Assembly: GCA_038134525.1 (NCBI GenBank)
Contig: JAYPVI010000008.1
Coordinates: forward strand, 36,162-100,161
DNA: 64,000 nucleotides
Direction of reading: 5' to 3'
Source of the DNA: GCA-002727735 sp038134525
GTDB lineage: Bacteria; Bacteroidota; Bacteroidia; Flavobacteriales_D; Parvicellaceae
Position 1 is the stretch's first letter. Each line of letters opens with the position of its first letter. Below are positions 7,330 through 16,677 of this stretch, in pieces. The notes below the pieces were generated by a model. That model saw only the letters and a list, made by a program, of their open reading frames with translations. It was not told the origin of the DNA and ran no database searches. A program made the position numbers and the translations under genes.

Positions 7330-7413
7330 TACCCGGGGCGGGACTTGAACCCGCACGACCAAATGGTCACAAGATTTTAAGTCTTGCGTGTCTACCAATT
7401 CCACCACCCGGGC
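7330..7413 (-). tRNA. tRNA-Leu(TAA)
   Basis: The complement begins GCCCGGGTGGTGGAATTGG and folds as a class II tRNA. It has a seven-pair acceptor stem ending CCCGGGT-A, a D-loop with GG, an anticodon loop CTTAAAA (anticodon TAA), a long variable arm GACCATTTGGTC and the T-arm GCGGGTTCAAGTCCCGC. CCA is not encoded. Confidence 0.95.
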
Positions 7414-7437
7414 AAAATACCTTTTAATATGGTGCAG

Positions 7438-7510
<73 letters not shown>

Positions 7511-7573
7511 TTGTATTGTAAGGAACAATTGGACGGCAAAAATAATTAAATTTTGATAAAAGAAAATTAAAAT

Positions 7574-10180
7574 TTACCCTCCTACCATTTTTTTAATTTC
7601 ATTCAGCTTTAAAAGCGCCTCAACTGGAGTTAATGAATTAATATCTAAATTTTCTATTTGACTCCTAATTTCACTCAATACTGGATCGTCCAATTGAAAA
7701 AAACTAAGCTGTGGTTCTCCATTAGATTTTTTTTCATTTACTGCAGGTGTTTTCACACCTGAATCCGATGATTTATTTTCTAATTGTACTAACATTTCTT
7801 CTGCATCAGAAACGATCTTATTTGGCATTCCTGCCACTTTTGCAACGTGAATACCAAAGCTATGTTCACTGCCCCCAGCTTTCAGTTTTCTTAAAAAGAG
7901 AATCTGTTTATTCATTTCCTTAACGGAAACATTAAAATTCTTTATCCGCTTAAACAAATCAGTCATTTGGTTTAGTTCATGATAATGAGTGGCAAACATG
8001 GTTTTAGGATGGTACTTAGGGTGTTCGTGTAGATATGTAGCAATAGCCCAAGCTATAGAAATTCCGTCATAAGTGCTTGTACCTCTTCCAATTTCATCCA
8101 ATAAAATCAAACTATTTTCGGATAAATTGTTCATGATACTGGAGGTTTCGTTCATCTCCACCATAAAAGTTGATTCTCCAGAAGATATGTTATCACTTGC
8201 CCCTACTCTGGTGAAAATTTTATCTACTACACCAATTTTACAAGCACTAGCAGGGACAAATGACCCCATTTGAGCCATGATTACGGTCAAGGCTGTTTGG
8301 CGTAATAGAGCTGATTTTCCACTCATGTTTGGCCCCGTAATCATCATGATTTGTTGCGAATTACAATCTAAGTAAATGTCATTTGGAATATACTCTTCCC
8401 CAAGTGGTAAATAGCGTTCTATCACTGGATGTCTTCCGTTTTTAATTTCTAATACTTGATTGTTTTCAATCTCGGGCAAACAATAGTCATTTAACTTAGC
8501 TGCTTTTGCTAAACCTTGTATAATATCTAGCTGTGCAATAAGTTTGGCATTATGAATTATCCATGGGATCTCCGGTAATAATTCGTGCAGTAGCGTTTGA
8601 TAAAGTTCTTGTTCAAGCTGTAAAATTTTATCTTCTGCCCCTAAAATTTTCTGCTCATATTCTTTTAATTCTTCCGTAATGTATCGTTCTGCAGAAGTTA
8701 ATGTTTGCTTTCTAATCCAACTCTCCGGCACTTTGTCCTTATGCGTATTTCTGACTTCTAAGTAATAACCAAATACATTATTGTAGGCAATTTTCAAACT
8801 GGGAATACCCGTAGCTTCAACTTCTCTTTGTTGGATATTTAACAGCACCTCTTTGGCATCTGAAGATAACAACCTAAGCTCATCTATTTCTTTATGAAAT
8901 CCGTCTTTGATGACCTTTTCTTTGCCAATAACAACAGGCGCTTCAGGATCTAACGTGGCAGCAATTTTATCAATGACCTTATTGTTCTCCGATAAACTTT
9001 CACCCCATTTTTTTATGGTTTTATTGTTGCATCTTGATGCCCATTCTTTTACGGGTTTTATAATTACTAGAGAAGACTTTAGTTGATTTAACTCTCTAGG
9101 TGAAATTTTCATCACCGCCAATCTAGAAGGCATGCGCTCAAGATCTCCGATGGCTTCAAGTTTTTCTTTTATCAAATCAGCATCCTCTCTATGATTAAAA
9201 AAGTAATTTACCTGATCCAAACGGTGATCTATTTCTTTTTTAGATTTCAATGGAAACAACATCCATCTTTTCAATAAACGCCCCCCCATGGAGGTAATGG
9301 TGTGATCTAAAATGTCAAAAAGAGTATGCCCATTAAAATGTGGTGATTGTATGAGCTCTAAATTTGAAATGGTAAAATCATCCATCCACACGTGATGGTC
9401 CTTTTCAATTCGTTGTATACTGGTAATATGGCTAATCTTATGATGCTCTGCGGTATTTATGTAATGTAAAATTACACCAGCAGCAATAATTGCAAAATCT
9501 AATTTTTCAATACCGAATCCTTTTAGCGACTTGGTTCCAAATTGGGCTAGCAGTTTTTCAGTGGTAAACTCTTTTTCAAAAGCCCAGTCATCTAATCTAA
9601 AGGTGTACGTTTTGGCATTAAATTTTTCTTGAAATTCTTTATCTTGACTTCTTTGATATAGAATTTCACTTGGATTGTAATTATTAACCAACTTAGCTAT
9701 ATAATCTACATGTCCTTCCGCCACATAAAACTCACCTGTTGAGATATCTAGAAATGCAACACCTGCTTGATTTTTTTGAACATGGACTGCAGCTAAATAA
9801 TTGTTTCCCTTATTTTCCAGAATTTGATCGTTCAGCACGACTCCTGGTGTAACCAATTCGGTAACTCCTCTTTTAACTATTTTTTTTCCTTTTTGGGGTT
9901 CTTCAAGCTGATCGCAAACTGCTACTCTTAGACCAGATCGTACCAATTTAGGCAAGTAGTTGCCTAGCGCATGATGTGGAAACCCGGCTAATTCAATTTT
10001 AGATGAACCATTATTTCTGGCTGTTAACACAATTCCCAACACATTAGCCGTAGTAATGGCATCTTGACCAAACGTTTCATAAAAATCCCCAACTCTAAAT
10101 AAGAGTAATGCCTCAGGATAATTGGATTTAATCCGATTGTATTGTTGCATTAAGGGTGTTTCTGTTTTAACTTTAGTCAT
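7574..10180 (-). CDS. mutS: DNA mismatch repair protein MutS
   Basis: The protein is 868 residues and recognises mismatches to start MutL-dependent repair. The mismatch-binding motif GDFYE is at 31-35 (Phe33, Glu35). The core, lever and clamp domains follow. The ATPase has Walker A GPNMSGKSALLRQT near 617, Walker B LLDEIGRGTSTYDG near 697, and the ATHYHEL switch. The open frame runs upstream to 10354, but that extension would overlap the divergent methyltransferase gene and its promoter. The ATG at 10180, giving MTKVKTETPLMQQY, fits the family N terminus. A TTG (complement of 10239-10241) lies 19 bases before TATTTTTA (complement of 10212-10219) as a likely promoter. Full length, no missing motifs. 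Confidence 0.97.
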   Translation of the reverse strand: MTKVKTETPLMQQYNRIKSNYPEALLLFRVGDFYETFGQDAITTANVLGIVLTARNNGSSKIELAGFPHHALGNYLPKLVRSGLRVAVCDQLEEPQKGKKIVKRGVTELVTPGVVLNDQILENKGNNYLAAVHVQKNQAGVAFLDISTGEFYVAEGHVDYIAKLVNNYNPSEILYQRSQDKEFQEKFNAKTYTFRLDDWAFEKEFTTEKLLAQFGTKSLKGFGIEKLDFAIIAAGVILHYINTAEHHKISHITSIQRIEKDHHVWMDDFTISNLELIQSPHFNGHTLFDILDHTITSMGGRLLKRWMLFPLKSKKEIDHRLDQVNYFFNHREDADLIKEKLEAIGDLERMPSRLAVMKISPRELNQLKSSLVIIKPVKEWASRCNNKTIKKWGESLSENNKVIDKIAATLDPEAPVVIGKEKVIKDGFHKEIDELRLLSSDAKEVLLNIQQREVEATGIPSLKIAYNNVFGYYLEVRNTHKDKVPESWIRKQTLTSAERYITEELKEYEQKILGAEDKILQLEQELYQTLLHELLPEIPWIIHNAKLIAQLDIIQGLAKAAKLNDYCLPEIENNQVLEIKNGRHPVIERYLPLGEEYIPNDIYLDCNSQQIMMITGPNMSGKSALLRQTALTVIMAQMGSFVPASACKIGVVDKIFTRVGASDNISSGESTFMVEMNETSSIMNNLSENSLILLDEIGRGTSTYDGISIAWAIATYLHEHPKYHPKTMFATHYHELNQMTDLFKRIKNFNVSVKEMNKQILFLRKLKAGGSEHSFGIHVAKVAGMPNKIVSDAEEMLVQLENKSSDSGVKTPAVNEKKSNGEPQLSFFQLDDPVLSEIRSQIENLDINSLTPVEALLKLNEIKKMVGG

Positions 10181-10241
10181 TTGGTTTTTATCGTTGACGG
10201 AGATATGTTTGTAAAAATAATGGAATTCACCATTTAACCAA
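10180..10241. promoter_or_regulatory. Overlapping divergent promoters for mutS and the TrmH-type methyltransferase
   Basis: Plus strand: TTTG at 10180-10183, 20 bases, then TATGTTTG at 10204-10211, an exact Bacteroidetes -33/-7 pair, about 49 bp before the methyltransferase ATG. Minus strand: TTG at 10241-10239, 19 bases, then TATTTTTA at 10219-10212. The two promoters overlap back to back, so the genes may compete for polymerase. Confidence 0.5.
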
Positions 10242-10259
10242 GAAACGAAGAGAAGAAGG

Positions 10260-10790
10260 ATGAACAGAAAATTAAAATTAGAAGAACTTAATCGGTTGTC
10301 CATAACGGATTTTAAGTCTAAAAAAAAAGATCCTATAATTGTTCTATTAGACAATGTAAGGAGCCTTCACAATGTAGGTTCTGTATTCAGAACTTGTGAT
10401 GCCATGGCCATTAAAAAACTATACTTGGGAGGCATTACGGCAAAACCACCCCACAGAGAAATTCAAAAAACAGCCATTGGAGCCACTGAAAGCGTTGAAT
10501 GGGAACATGTAGAAAATGCGGAATCTGTTGTTATGAAATACAAAAACCTAGGCTATAAGATCATAGCTGTGGAACAAACCGTTCATTCCAAAGATTTAAC
10601 GAATTATAAATGGAATGATGAAAAAACAATGATTATTTTCGGCAATGAGGTTGATGGAGTACATCAAAACATCATTGACATAGCTGATTTATCCATTGAA
10701 ATTCCACAGTGGGGAACCAAACATTCTTTTAATATTTCTGTATCTGCTGGAATTATTTTATGGGATTTTAAATCAAAGTCGGGTATATAA
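10260..10790 (+). CDS. SPOUT (TrmH/SpoU-type) RNA 2'-O-methyltransferase
   Basis: The protein is 176 residues with no N-terminal RNA-binding extension. All three SpoU motifs are present: LLDNVRSLHNVGSVFRTCDA (motif 1, catalytic Arg and Asn), MIIFGNEVDGV (motif 2) and IEIPQWGTKHSFNISVSAGI (motif 3, the knot that binds S-adenosylmethionine). It should methylate a ribose in tRNA or rRNA, but the target cannot be told from sequence. It is divergent from mutS. Confidence 0.9.
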   Translation: MNRKLKLEELNRLSITDFKSKKKDPIIVLLDNVRSLHNVGSVFRTCDAMAIKKLYLGGITAKPPHREIQKTAIGATESVEWEHVENAESVVMKYKNLGYKIIAVEQTVHSKDLTNYKWNDEKTMIIFGNEVDGVHQNIIDIADLSIEIPQWGTKHSFNISVSAGIILWDFKSKSGI

Positions 10791-10822
10791 ACAGAGAAAA
10801 GTTTATATATTTGTTTTTAAAC

Positions 10823-11986
10823 ATGAAACTTTTGATAAATAAATTCGTTGTAACGTTGCTCGTGGTTTTTCTTGGAGCACCTGAGCTTTTGGATGCACAA
10901 GGCTTTTACAACAGATATGAATTCAGAAGGAAGCGTCATGAAATCACATTTGGAGCAGGTGCTTCTTCTTGCTTAACTGATGTTGGTGGGAGCGACTTTG
11001 ACCAAACAGAATTTGATAATGATGGATTCAAAAACACCTTTAGATCTGTTTATGACATTGATTTAGCTAAAACAAGCTTTACGGGGAATTTTTCATACAT
11101 CTATAATCTAGCTAGTAAAATCACCTTAAGATTAAATGCCGCTATCTCACAAATTTCGGGCGATGATGCACAAACACAAGAGTTTTATAGAAATAACAGA
11201 AGATTAAATTTTAACACTTTTCTTGGAGAAGTGGCGTTGATGAGTGAGTTCGTAATTATCAATGAAAGGACAGGAAACCGTTACAATTTAAAAACTCCAG
11301 CCGGAAAATATTTAGGCGTAAAATCGCCATTAGGTATAGGCCTTTACGTTTTTAGTGGTATTGGAGGGGTTTATTTCAACCCCATGGGCTATGATCGTTT
11401 CATAGATGAAAATAAAAACATAATTGGTTCAGGGTTGAAATTCAACCTTAGAGATTTGAGAACCGAAGGGCAAGGTACACCTGGTGATACCCTTTTTGCT
11501 TCAGGAGAAACCTATAGTCCAGTTGCTTTATGTATACCAATGGGAATTGGAATTAAAAAGGCATTTAATGGTAATGGTGGGATCAAATTTGAATTCGGCT
11601 TTCGGTTCACTAATACCGATTACTTAGATGATGTAAGTGGAAATTACTTTGATTGGGCAGCTAATGGAGGCTCACAATACCAAATTACCATGTCAGGCAC
11701 AAATACCGGTCAAGAATATAGATATTATGGCATGGCAATTAGCGATGGGTCTGGAGGCTATATCTACCCTCAAGGTGCAATTCCTCAGCCTCAAATTGAA
11801 GGTGGAAATGTATATTACATTGATGGTTATCATTTTACTAAGCCTGGAGACCAAAGAGGAAATCCTGAAAATGATGATAGTTACATGTTTCTAACGCTTT
11901 CTGCATATAAAAAATTCAATAATGCAGCAAAATCGTATCGAACGATTAACATGCATCAAAAAAGAAAAATTAAAGCTTCATTCTAG
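10823..11986 (+). CDS. Outer-membrane beta-barrel-like protein (DUF6089-like)
   Basis: The ATG at 10823 gives 387 residues with a signal peptide (MKLLINKFVV then a hydrophobic stretch, ending near LLDAQG). The mature start reads RRKRHEITFGAGASSCLTDVG, which resembles the first strand of DUF6089-type barrels (R-x-E-x-GxGxGxSxYxGD). Alternating hydrophobic strands and Gly/Asn/Asp-rich turns continue throughout. The last residues KIKASF end in Phe, as outer-membrane barrels do. TATATTTG at 10806-10813 matches a -7 box but leaves almost no leader and no -33 box is visible. Function is not known. Confidence 0.6.
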   Translation: MKLLINKFVVTLLVVFLGAPELLDAQGFYNRYEFRRKRHEITFGAGASSCLTDVGGSDFDQTEFDNDGFKNTFRSVYDIDLAKTSFTGNFSYIYNLASKITLRLNAAISQISGDDAQTQEFYRNNRRLNFNTFLGEVALMSEFVIINERTGNRYNLKTPAGKYLGVKSPLGIGLYVFSGIGGVYFNPMGYDRFIDENKNIIGSGLKFNLRDLRTEGQGTPGDTLFASGETYSPVALCIPMGIGIKKAFNGNGGIKFEFGFRFTNTDYLDDVSGNYFDWAANGGSQYQITMSGTNTGQEYRYYGMAISDGSGGYIYPQGAIPQPQIEGGNVYYIDGYHFTKPGDQRGNPENDDSYMFLTLSAYKKFNNAAKSYRTINMHQKRKIKASF

Positions 11987-12095
11987 ATGAATTATTTCTT
12001 ACATATCCATTTTTCGGTTTGCATTATTCCCCAAAAAGATTACATCAAACGTAATCCTGAATGACATATAATATCACTCTTTTAAGAAATCAATA

Positions 12096-12125
12096 TTGAT
12101 TTCACCCGTTTTTTTTTTACCTTAT
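12096..12125 (+). promoter_or_regulatory. Possible promoter of the aromatic catabolism operon
   Basis: TTG at 12096-12098 is followed after 19 bases by TACCTTAT at 12118-12125, a 6/8 fit to TAnnTTTG. The leader to the hmgA ATG would be about 15 bases. The spacer includes a T10 run. No operator palindrome was recognised. Confidence 0.35.
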
Positions 12126-12145
12126 TAACCTACTAAATTTAAACT

Positions 12146-13303
12146 ATGCCTCGTTACCATACTTTAGGCAAAATACCGCATAAACGTCATACTGTTTTCA
12201 AAAAAGAAAATGGAGACATTCACTTTGAACAACTTTTTGGAACCATCGGTTTTGATGGTATGTCATCATTATTATATCACTTACATCCCCCCACCCAAGT
12301 TTCAGCATTAAAAGGGCATATTAATGTATCTCCCAAAGTAGCTGTAGAACACAACATGCAAATGAGAGCACTAAAAGGATTTGATATCCCAAGTCACAAA
12401 GATGTTCTTAAATCAAGAATTCCTGTGCTAACCAATAATGATGTGACCTTACATTTAGCCAAGCCTCAACAATCCAATACCAGCTATTTTTATAAAAATG
12501 TGGATGCAGATGAAGTGATATTCATTCATCATGGAGAGGGAAAGCTGAAAACACAATTAGGAAATATTCCTTTTTTTGAAGGCGACTATTTAGTGATACC
12601 AAGAGGGATGATCTATCAAATGGAATTTAAAAATGAAAACAATAAGCACTTTATTATTGAATCCAGTCACCCTATTTATACGCCTAAAAGATATAGAAAT
12701 TGGTTTGGGCAATTACTGGAACATTCCCCATTTTGCGAAAGAGATCTAAGAGTCCCCACCGAATTAGAAACTTATGATGAAAAAGGAGCGTTTTTAATTA
12801 AAATTAAAAAAGAAGGATTATTGCATGATTACATTTATGCCAGTCACCCCTTTGATGTAGTGGGGTGGGATGGATATAACTATCCTTATGCCTTTTCCAT
12901 TCATGATTTTGAACCTATAACAGGAAGAGTGCATCAACCTCCTCCTGTGCATCAAACATTTGAAACACCTGCTTTTGTGATTTGCTCATTCTGCCCTAGG
13001 TTATATGATTATCATCCTAAGGCCATACCTGCACCCTATAATCACAGCAATATTGATTCAGATGAAGTACTTTACTATGTAGATGGTGATTTCATGAGTA
13101 GAAATGACATTGAAATGGGGCAAATCACCCTTCATCCAGCAGGAATTCCACATGGACCACACCCTGGAGCATACGAAAGAAGTATTGGAAAAAAGTCTAC
13201 TGAAGAATTAGCAGTTATGGTGGATACTTTCAAACCCTTAAAACTAACACAACAAGCATTAGATATTGAAGTGAAAGATTACTACAAATCTTGGATACAT
13301 TAA
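12146..13303 (+). CDS. hmgA: Homogentisate 1,2-dioxygenase
   Basis: The protein is 385 residues and cleaves the aromatic ring of homogentisate to maleylacetoacetate using Fe(II) and O2. The N-terminal YHTLGKIPHKRHT and the cupin metal region near the C terminus are typical. The latter includes YNHSNIDSDEVLYYVDG (iron-ligand His and Glu region) and HPAGIPHGPHPG (third His). It is the short form usual in Bacteroidetes. It leads a six-gene operon: hppD begins 11 bp after its stop, and tryptophan dioxygenase and paaABC follow. No maleylacetoacetate isomerase or fumarylacetoacetase gene lies in the window. Confidence 0.93.
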   Translation: MPRYHTLGKIPHKRHTVFKKENGDIHFEQLFGTIGFDGMSSLLYHLHPPTQVSALKGHINVSPKVAVEHNMQMRALKGFDIPSHKDVLKSRIPVLTNNDVTLHLAKPQQSNTSYFYKNVDADEVIFIHHGEGKLKTQLGNIPFFEGDYLVIPRGMIYQMEFKNENNKHFIIESSHPIYTPKRYRNWFGQLLEHSPFCERDLRVPTELETYDEKGAFLIKIKKEGLLHDYIYASHPFDVVGWDGYNYPYAFSIHDFEPITGRVHQPPPVHQTFETPAFVICSFCPRLYDYHPKAIPAPYNHSNIDSDEVLYYVDGDFMSRNDIEMGQITLHPAGIPHGPHPGAYERSIGKKSTEELAVMVDTFKPLKLTQQALDIEVKDYYKSWIH

Positions 13304-13314
13304 AACATAAAATA

Positions 13315-14472
13315 ATGAAAGAAGTAAAAAATATAGATTACGGATTAGAAAAAATATTTCAAGGGGCACAAGATTTTCTTCCCTTATTAGGAACAGACTA
13401 TGTTGAATTCTACGTAGGAAATGCTAAGCAAGCCGCTCATTTTTACAAAACTGCATTTGGATTTCAATCCTTTGCCTACAGAGGTTTGGAAACTGGAAGC
13501 AAGGACTCCGTTTCTTATGTGATAAAACAAGATAAAATTAAATTAATTCTAACTACACCATTGAATTCAAAATCACCAATAAATGATCATATTGTTAAAC
13601 ATGGTGATGGAGTTAAGGTAGTGGCACTTTGGGTAGATGATGCTCGAAAAGCTTACGAAGAAACCACATCCAGAGGGGCAAAATCCTACATGGAACCTAC
13701 TGTCGAAACGGATAAAGATGGAGAAGTCGTAAGAGCAGGAATCTACACCTATGGGGAAACCATTCACATGTTTGTGGAAAGAAAAAACTACCACGGCACC
13801 TTTATGCCTGGTTTTACAAAATGGGAATCGGACTACAACCCTTCATCTATTGGTCTAAAGTACATTGACCATATGGTTGGAAATGTAGGTTGGGGAGAAA
13901 TGAATACTTGGGTGAAATGGTATGAAGATGTTATGGGGTTTGAAAACTTCTTATCATTTGATGACAAACAAATTCATACTGAATACTCTGCGCTTATGAG
14001 TAAAGTAATGAGTAATGGAAACGGAAGAATTAAGTTTCCTATAAATGAACCTGCTGAAGGAAAGAAAAAGTCACAAATTGAAGAGTATTTGGATTTTTAT
14101 GAGGGACCTGGTGTTCAACACATCGCTGTAGCAACCAATGACATTATTGGCACCGTTACGGAAATGAGAAAAAGAGGGGTTGAATTTTTAAGTACGCCAC
14201 CCGATGAATACTATAAAGCGGTTCCGTTGAGATTAGAAGAACACAATCATCAACTGGGTGAAGACATTGAAAAACTCAAAAGCTTAGGTATCATGATTGA
14301 TGCAGACGAAGAAGGATATTTACTTCAAATCTTTACTAAACCCGTAGAAGATAGACCTACTTTATTTTTTGAAATTATTCAACGAATGGGAGCTTTAGGT
14401 TTCGGGGCTGGAAATTTTAAGGCCCTGTTTGAAGCCATTGAACGAGAACAAGAGAAGAGAGGAACACTTTAA
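13315..14472 (+). CDS. hppD: 4-hydroxyphenylpyruvate dioxygenase
   Basis: The protein is 385 residues from the ATG at 13315; a TTG 24 bases upstream overlaps the hmgA stop and is less likely. Two vicinal-oxygen-chelate domains are visible. The iron ligands can be placed at His186 (YIDHMVGN), His269 (GVQHIAVA) and Glu353 (LFFEIIQR). It converts 4-hydroxyphenylpyruvate, from tyrosine transamination, to homogentisate, the substrate of the preceding gene product. No truncation or missing residue. Confidence 0.95.
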   Translation: MKEVKNIDYGLEKIFQGAQDFLPLLGTDYVEFYVGNAKQAAHFYKTAFGFQSFAYRGLETGSKDSVSYVIKQDKIKLILTTPLNSKSPINDHIVKHGDGVKVVALWVDDARKAYEETTSRGAKSYMEPTVETDKDGEVVRAGIYTYGETIHMFVERKNYHGTFMPGFTKWESDYNPSSIGLKYIDHMVGNVGWGEMNTWVKWYEDVMGFENFLSFDDKQIHTEYSALMSKVMSNGNGRIKFPINEPAEGKKKSQIEEYLDFYEGPGVQHIAVATNDIIGTVTEMRKRGVEFLSTPPDEYYKAVPLRLEEHNHQLGEDIEKLKSLGIMIDADEEGYLLQIFTKPVEDRPTLFFEIIQRMGALGFGAGNFKALFEAIEREQEKRGTL

Positions 14473-14482
14473 TCTTTGAATT

Positions 14483-15442
14483 TTGGATAATCTCATAAAC
14501 GACATTTCTAAAAAATTTGAAGCTTTAGGCCAAAATGCAGAAACTCATTTTGAGGGTTTATTGCATGGAAAACCACTAAATTACTGGGATTACATTCAAA
14601 CAGATGCCCTCCTTAATCTTCAAATTCAGCGATCTACCTTACCTGACGAAATGGTATTCATTGTCTACCACCAGATAAATGAATTACTTTTTAAAATGAT
14701 TCTCTGGGAAATTGAGCAAGTTGCTTTCAAAAAGAAATTGACTGCCAATTTCTTTAGTAGTCGATTAGATCGGATAAGCCGTTATTTTGATATGTTAAGC
14801 AGTTCCTTCAAAATTATGGGTGAGGGAATGGATGTGGAACAATACATGAAGTTTAGAAAAACCCTAGCTCCTGCTAGTGGATTTCAAAGTGCTCAATACC
14901 GAATGATAGAATTTTCAAGTACTGAGCTTATTAATTTGATTGACTATCGTTTTAGATCTACCATAAACCGAAACACACCATTCAGACATGCTTTTGAGCA
15001 CTTGTATTGGCAAGCAGCAGGGAAAGATCACCATACAGGTGAAAAGTCATTAATGATTCGTCTTTTTGAGGAAAAATACATGGATACATTTATTCGCTTT
15101 ATGAAAGACTACAACACAAGAAACATATGGACACTTTTTCAAAACTTACCAGATTCTGAGAAAAAAAATCTTACCCTAATTAATTCATTAAGGCATTATG
15201 ATCATACGGTAAATGTAAAATGGGTAATGGAACATTATAATACGGCAAGCCATTACTTGGAGAGTGGGAAGAAAAAAGAAGAAGCAACTGGTGGAAGCGA
15301 TTGGAAAAAATACATGCATCCTAAATACCAACGTAGGGTGTTTTTTCCTAAATTATGGACAAATAATGAAATGAAGAATTGGGGTGAACAAAACCTAGAA
15401 GGTCATGAAATCCTTACTAATTTTGACCAAATTGAAATATAA
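14483..15442 (+). CDS. kynA: Tryptophan 2,3-dioxygenase family protein
   Basis: The protein is 319 residues, starting at TTG (14483); no in-frame ATG precedes the conserved LNYWDYIQTDALLNLQ. Other family features are YHQINELLFKMILWEIEQ, the all-helical pattern and a late ATGGSDWKKYM segment that corresponds to the TGGS loop contacting substrate. The haem enzyme opens the indole ring of tryptophan to N-formylkynurenine. It lies between tyrosine catabolism genes and paaABC, so the operon gathers oxygen-dependent steps for three aromatic substrates. Kynurenine-pathway partners are not in the window. Confidence 0.88.
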   Translation: MDNLINDISKKFEALGQNAETHFEGLLHGKPLNYWDYIQTDALLNLQIQRSTLPDEMVFIVYHQINELLFKMILWEIEQVAFKKKLTANFFSSRLDRISRYFDMLSSSFKIMGEGMDVEQYMKFRKTLAPASGFQSAQYRMIEFSSTELINLIDYRFRSTINRNTPFRHAFEHLYWQAAGKDHHTGEKSLMIRLFEEKYMDTFIRFMKDYNTRNIWTLFQNLPDSEKKNLTLINSLRHYDHTVNVKWVMEHYNTASHYLESGKKKEEATGGSDWKKYMHPKYQRRVFFPKLWTNNEMKNWGEQNLEGHEILTNFDQIEI

Positions 15443-15445
15443 GCC

Positions 15446-16387
15446 ATGGAAGATGCCAAAAAACTAGAAGCTTTTCAAGCAAAGATAGATGCTGATATCA
15501 AAATTGAGCCTAAGGATTGGATGCCTGAAAAATATCGGCAAACCCTTATCAGGCAAATATCACAGCATGCACATTCTGAAGTGATTGGAATGCAGCCTGA
15601 AGGGAATTGGCTGACGAGAGCCCCAAGTTTAAGAAGTAAGAAAATACTGATGGCTAAAATTCAAGATGAAGCTGGACATGGACTTTATTTATATTGTGCA
15701 GCAGAAACGCTAGGTGTTAAAAGAGAACAATTCTTGGAGTGGCTACATGAGGGAAAAGCCAAATATTCCAGTGTTTTCAATTACCCTACTTTAACTTGGG
15801 CTGATATCGGAGCTATAGGGTGGTTAGTAGATGGTGCGGCTATTGTAAATCAAGTTTCATTACAAGGCACTTCTTATGGTCCATATTCCAGAGCCATGGT
15901 GAAGATTTGCATGGAAGAAAGCTTTCATCAAAGACAGGGATACGAAATTATGGTTACGTTAGCAAACGGTACAGTAGAACAAAAAGAAATGGCTCAAGAT
16001 GCTCTAAATAGATGGTGGTGGCCATCCATCATGATGTTTGGACCCCATGATGCTGACAGTGCGCATTCAAACCAATCATTAAAGTGGAAGATTAAACGTG
16101 AGTCTAATGACGAACTCAGGCAAAAATTTATTGATAAAACTGTAGAACAAGGGGAACATATTGGATTAACCTTCCCAGACCCTAATCTAAAATGGAATGA
16201 ATCTACAGGACACTACGATTATGGTGAAATAAATTGGGATGAATTTTGGAATGTGGTCAAAGGATACGGTCCTGGAAACAAAAAAAGATTAGCACATCAT
16301 AAAGAAGCACATGAATCAGGCAGTTGGGTAAGAAAAGGAGCTATAGCTTATGCAGAAAAGAAAAGAAGAATCCAAAAAACGGCATAA
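15446..16387 (+). CDS. paaA: Phenylacetyl-CoA epoxidase catalytic subunit PaaA
   Basis: The protein is 313 residues. Diiron-site motifs are seen: a Glu in QHAHSEVIGMQPEGNW, MAKIQDEAGHGLYLY (E-x2-H), a Glu-rich helix, and KICMEESFHQRQGYE (second E-x2-H). PaaA forms with PaaC the core that epoxidises phenylacetyl-CoA with O2. It starts 3 bp after the tryptophan dioxygenase stop, and its stop overlaps the paaB start by one base (TAATG). Full length. Confidence 0.95.
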   Translation: MEDAKKLEAFQAKIDADIKIEPKDWMPEKYRQTLIRQISQHAHSEVIGMQPEGNWLTRAPSLRSKKILMAKIQDEAGHGLYLYCAAETLGVKREQFLEWLHEGKAKYSSVFNYPTLTWADIGAIGWLVDGAAIVNQVSLQGTSYGPYSRAMVKICMEESFHQRQGYEIMVTLANGTVEQKEMAQDALNRWWWPSIMMFGPHDADSAHSNQSLKWKIKRESNDELRQKFIDKTVEQGEHIGLTFPDPNLKWNESTGHYDYGEINWDEFWNVVKGYGPGNKKRLAHHKEAHESGSWVRKGAIAYAEKKRRIQKTA

Positions 16388-16677
16388 TGGAAAAAGATAA
16401 TCAAGGCATATTGTGGGAAGTTTTCATTCAAGTTAAGGCAGGTCGACCTTTCAAACACGTGGGTAGCTTACATGCTTACGATAAAGAAATGGCTATGCAA
16501 TCAGCAAGAGATCTATTTACAAGACGAAACGAAGGTAATGGGATTTGGTTAGTAATGGCAGATGATATTGTTTCCTCACAATCTGTTGATGATGAAGCAT
16601 TCTTTGATCCATCTAATGACAAGGTATATCGGCACCCCACGTTTTATAAAGTTCCAGACGGTGTAAAACATATATAA
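16387..16677 (+). CDS. paaB: Phenylacetyl-CoA epoxidase subunit PaaB
   Basis: The protein is 96 residues from the ATG at 16387, which overlaps the paaA stop by one base. The sequence WEVFIQVKAGRPFKHVGSLH and ARDLFTRRNEGNGIWLV are characteristic. PaaB bridges PaaAC heterodimers and is needed for activity in vitro. Its TAA again overlaps the next ATG by one base, so translational coupling through the trio is likely. Confidence 0.94.
   Translation: MEKDNQGILWEVFIQVKAGRPFKHVGSLHAYDKEMAMQSARDLFTRRNEGNGIWLVMADDIVSSQSVDDEAFFDPSNDKVYRHPTFYKVPDGVKHI

Noticed and set aside
10181..10354. N-terminal extension of the mutS frame by 58 residues
   Set aside because: It would run across the divergent promoter region and into the methyltransferase gene, is hydrophobic and unlike MutS. 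The ATG at 10180 matches the family start.
10806..10813. TATATTTG as the promoter of the barrel gene at 10823
   Set aside because: There is no -33 element at the right distance and the start would fall almost on the ATG. The gene may be read from the upstream methyltransferase promoter.
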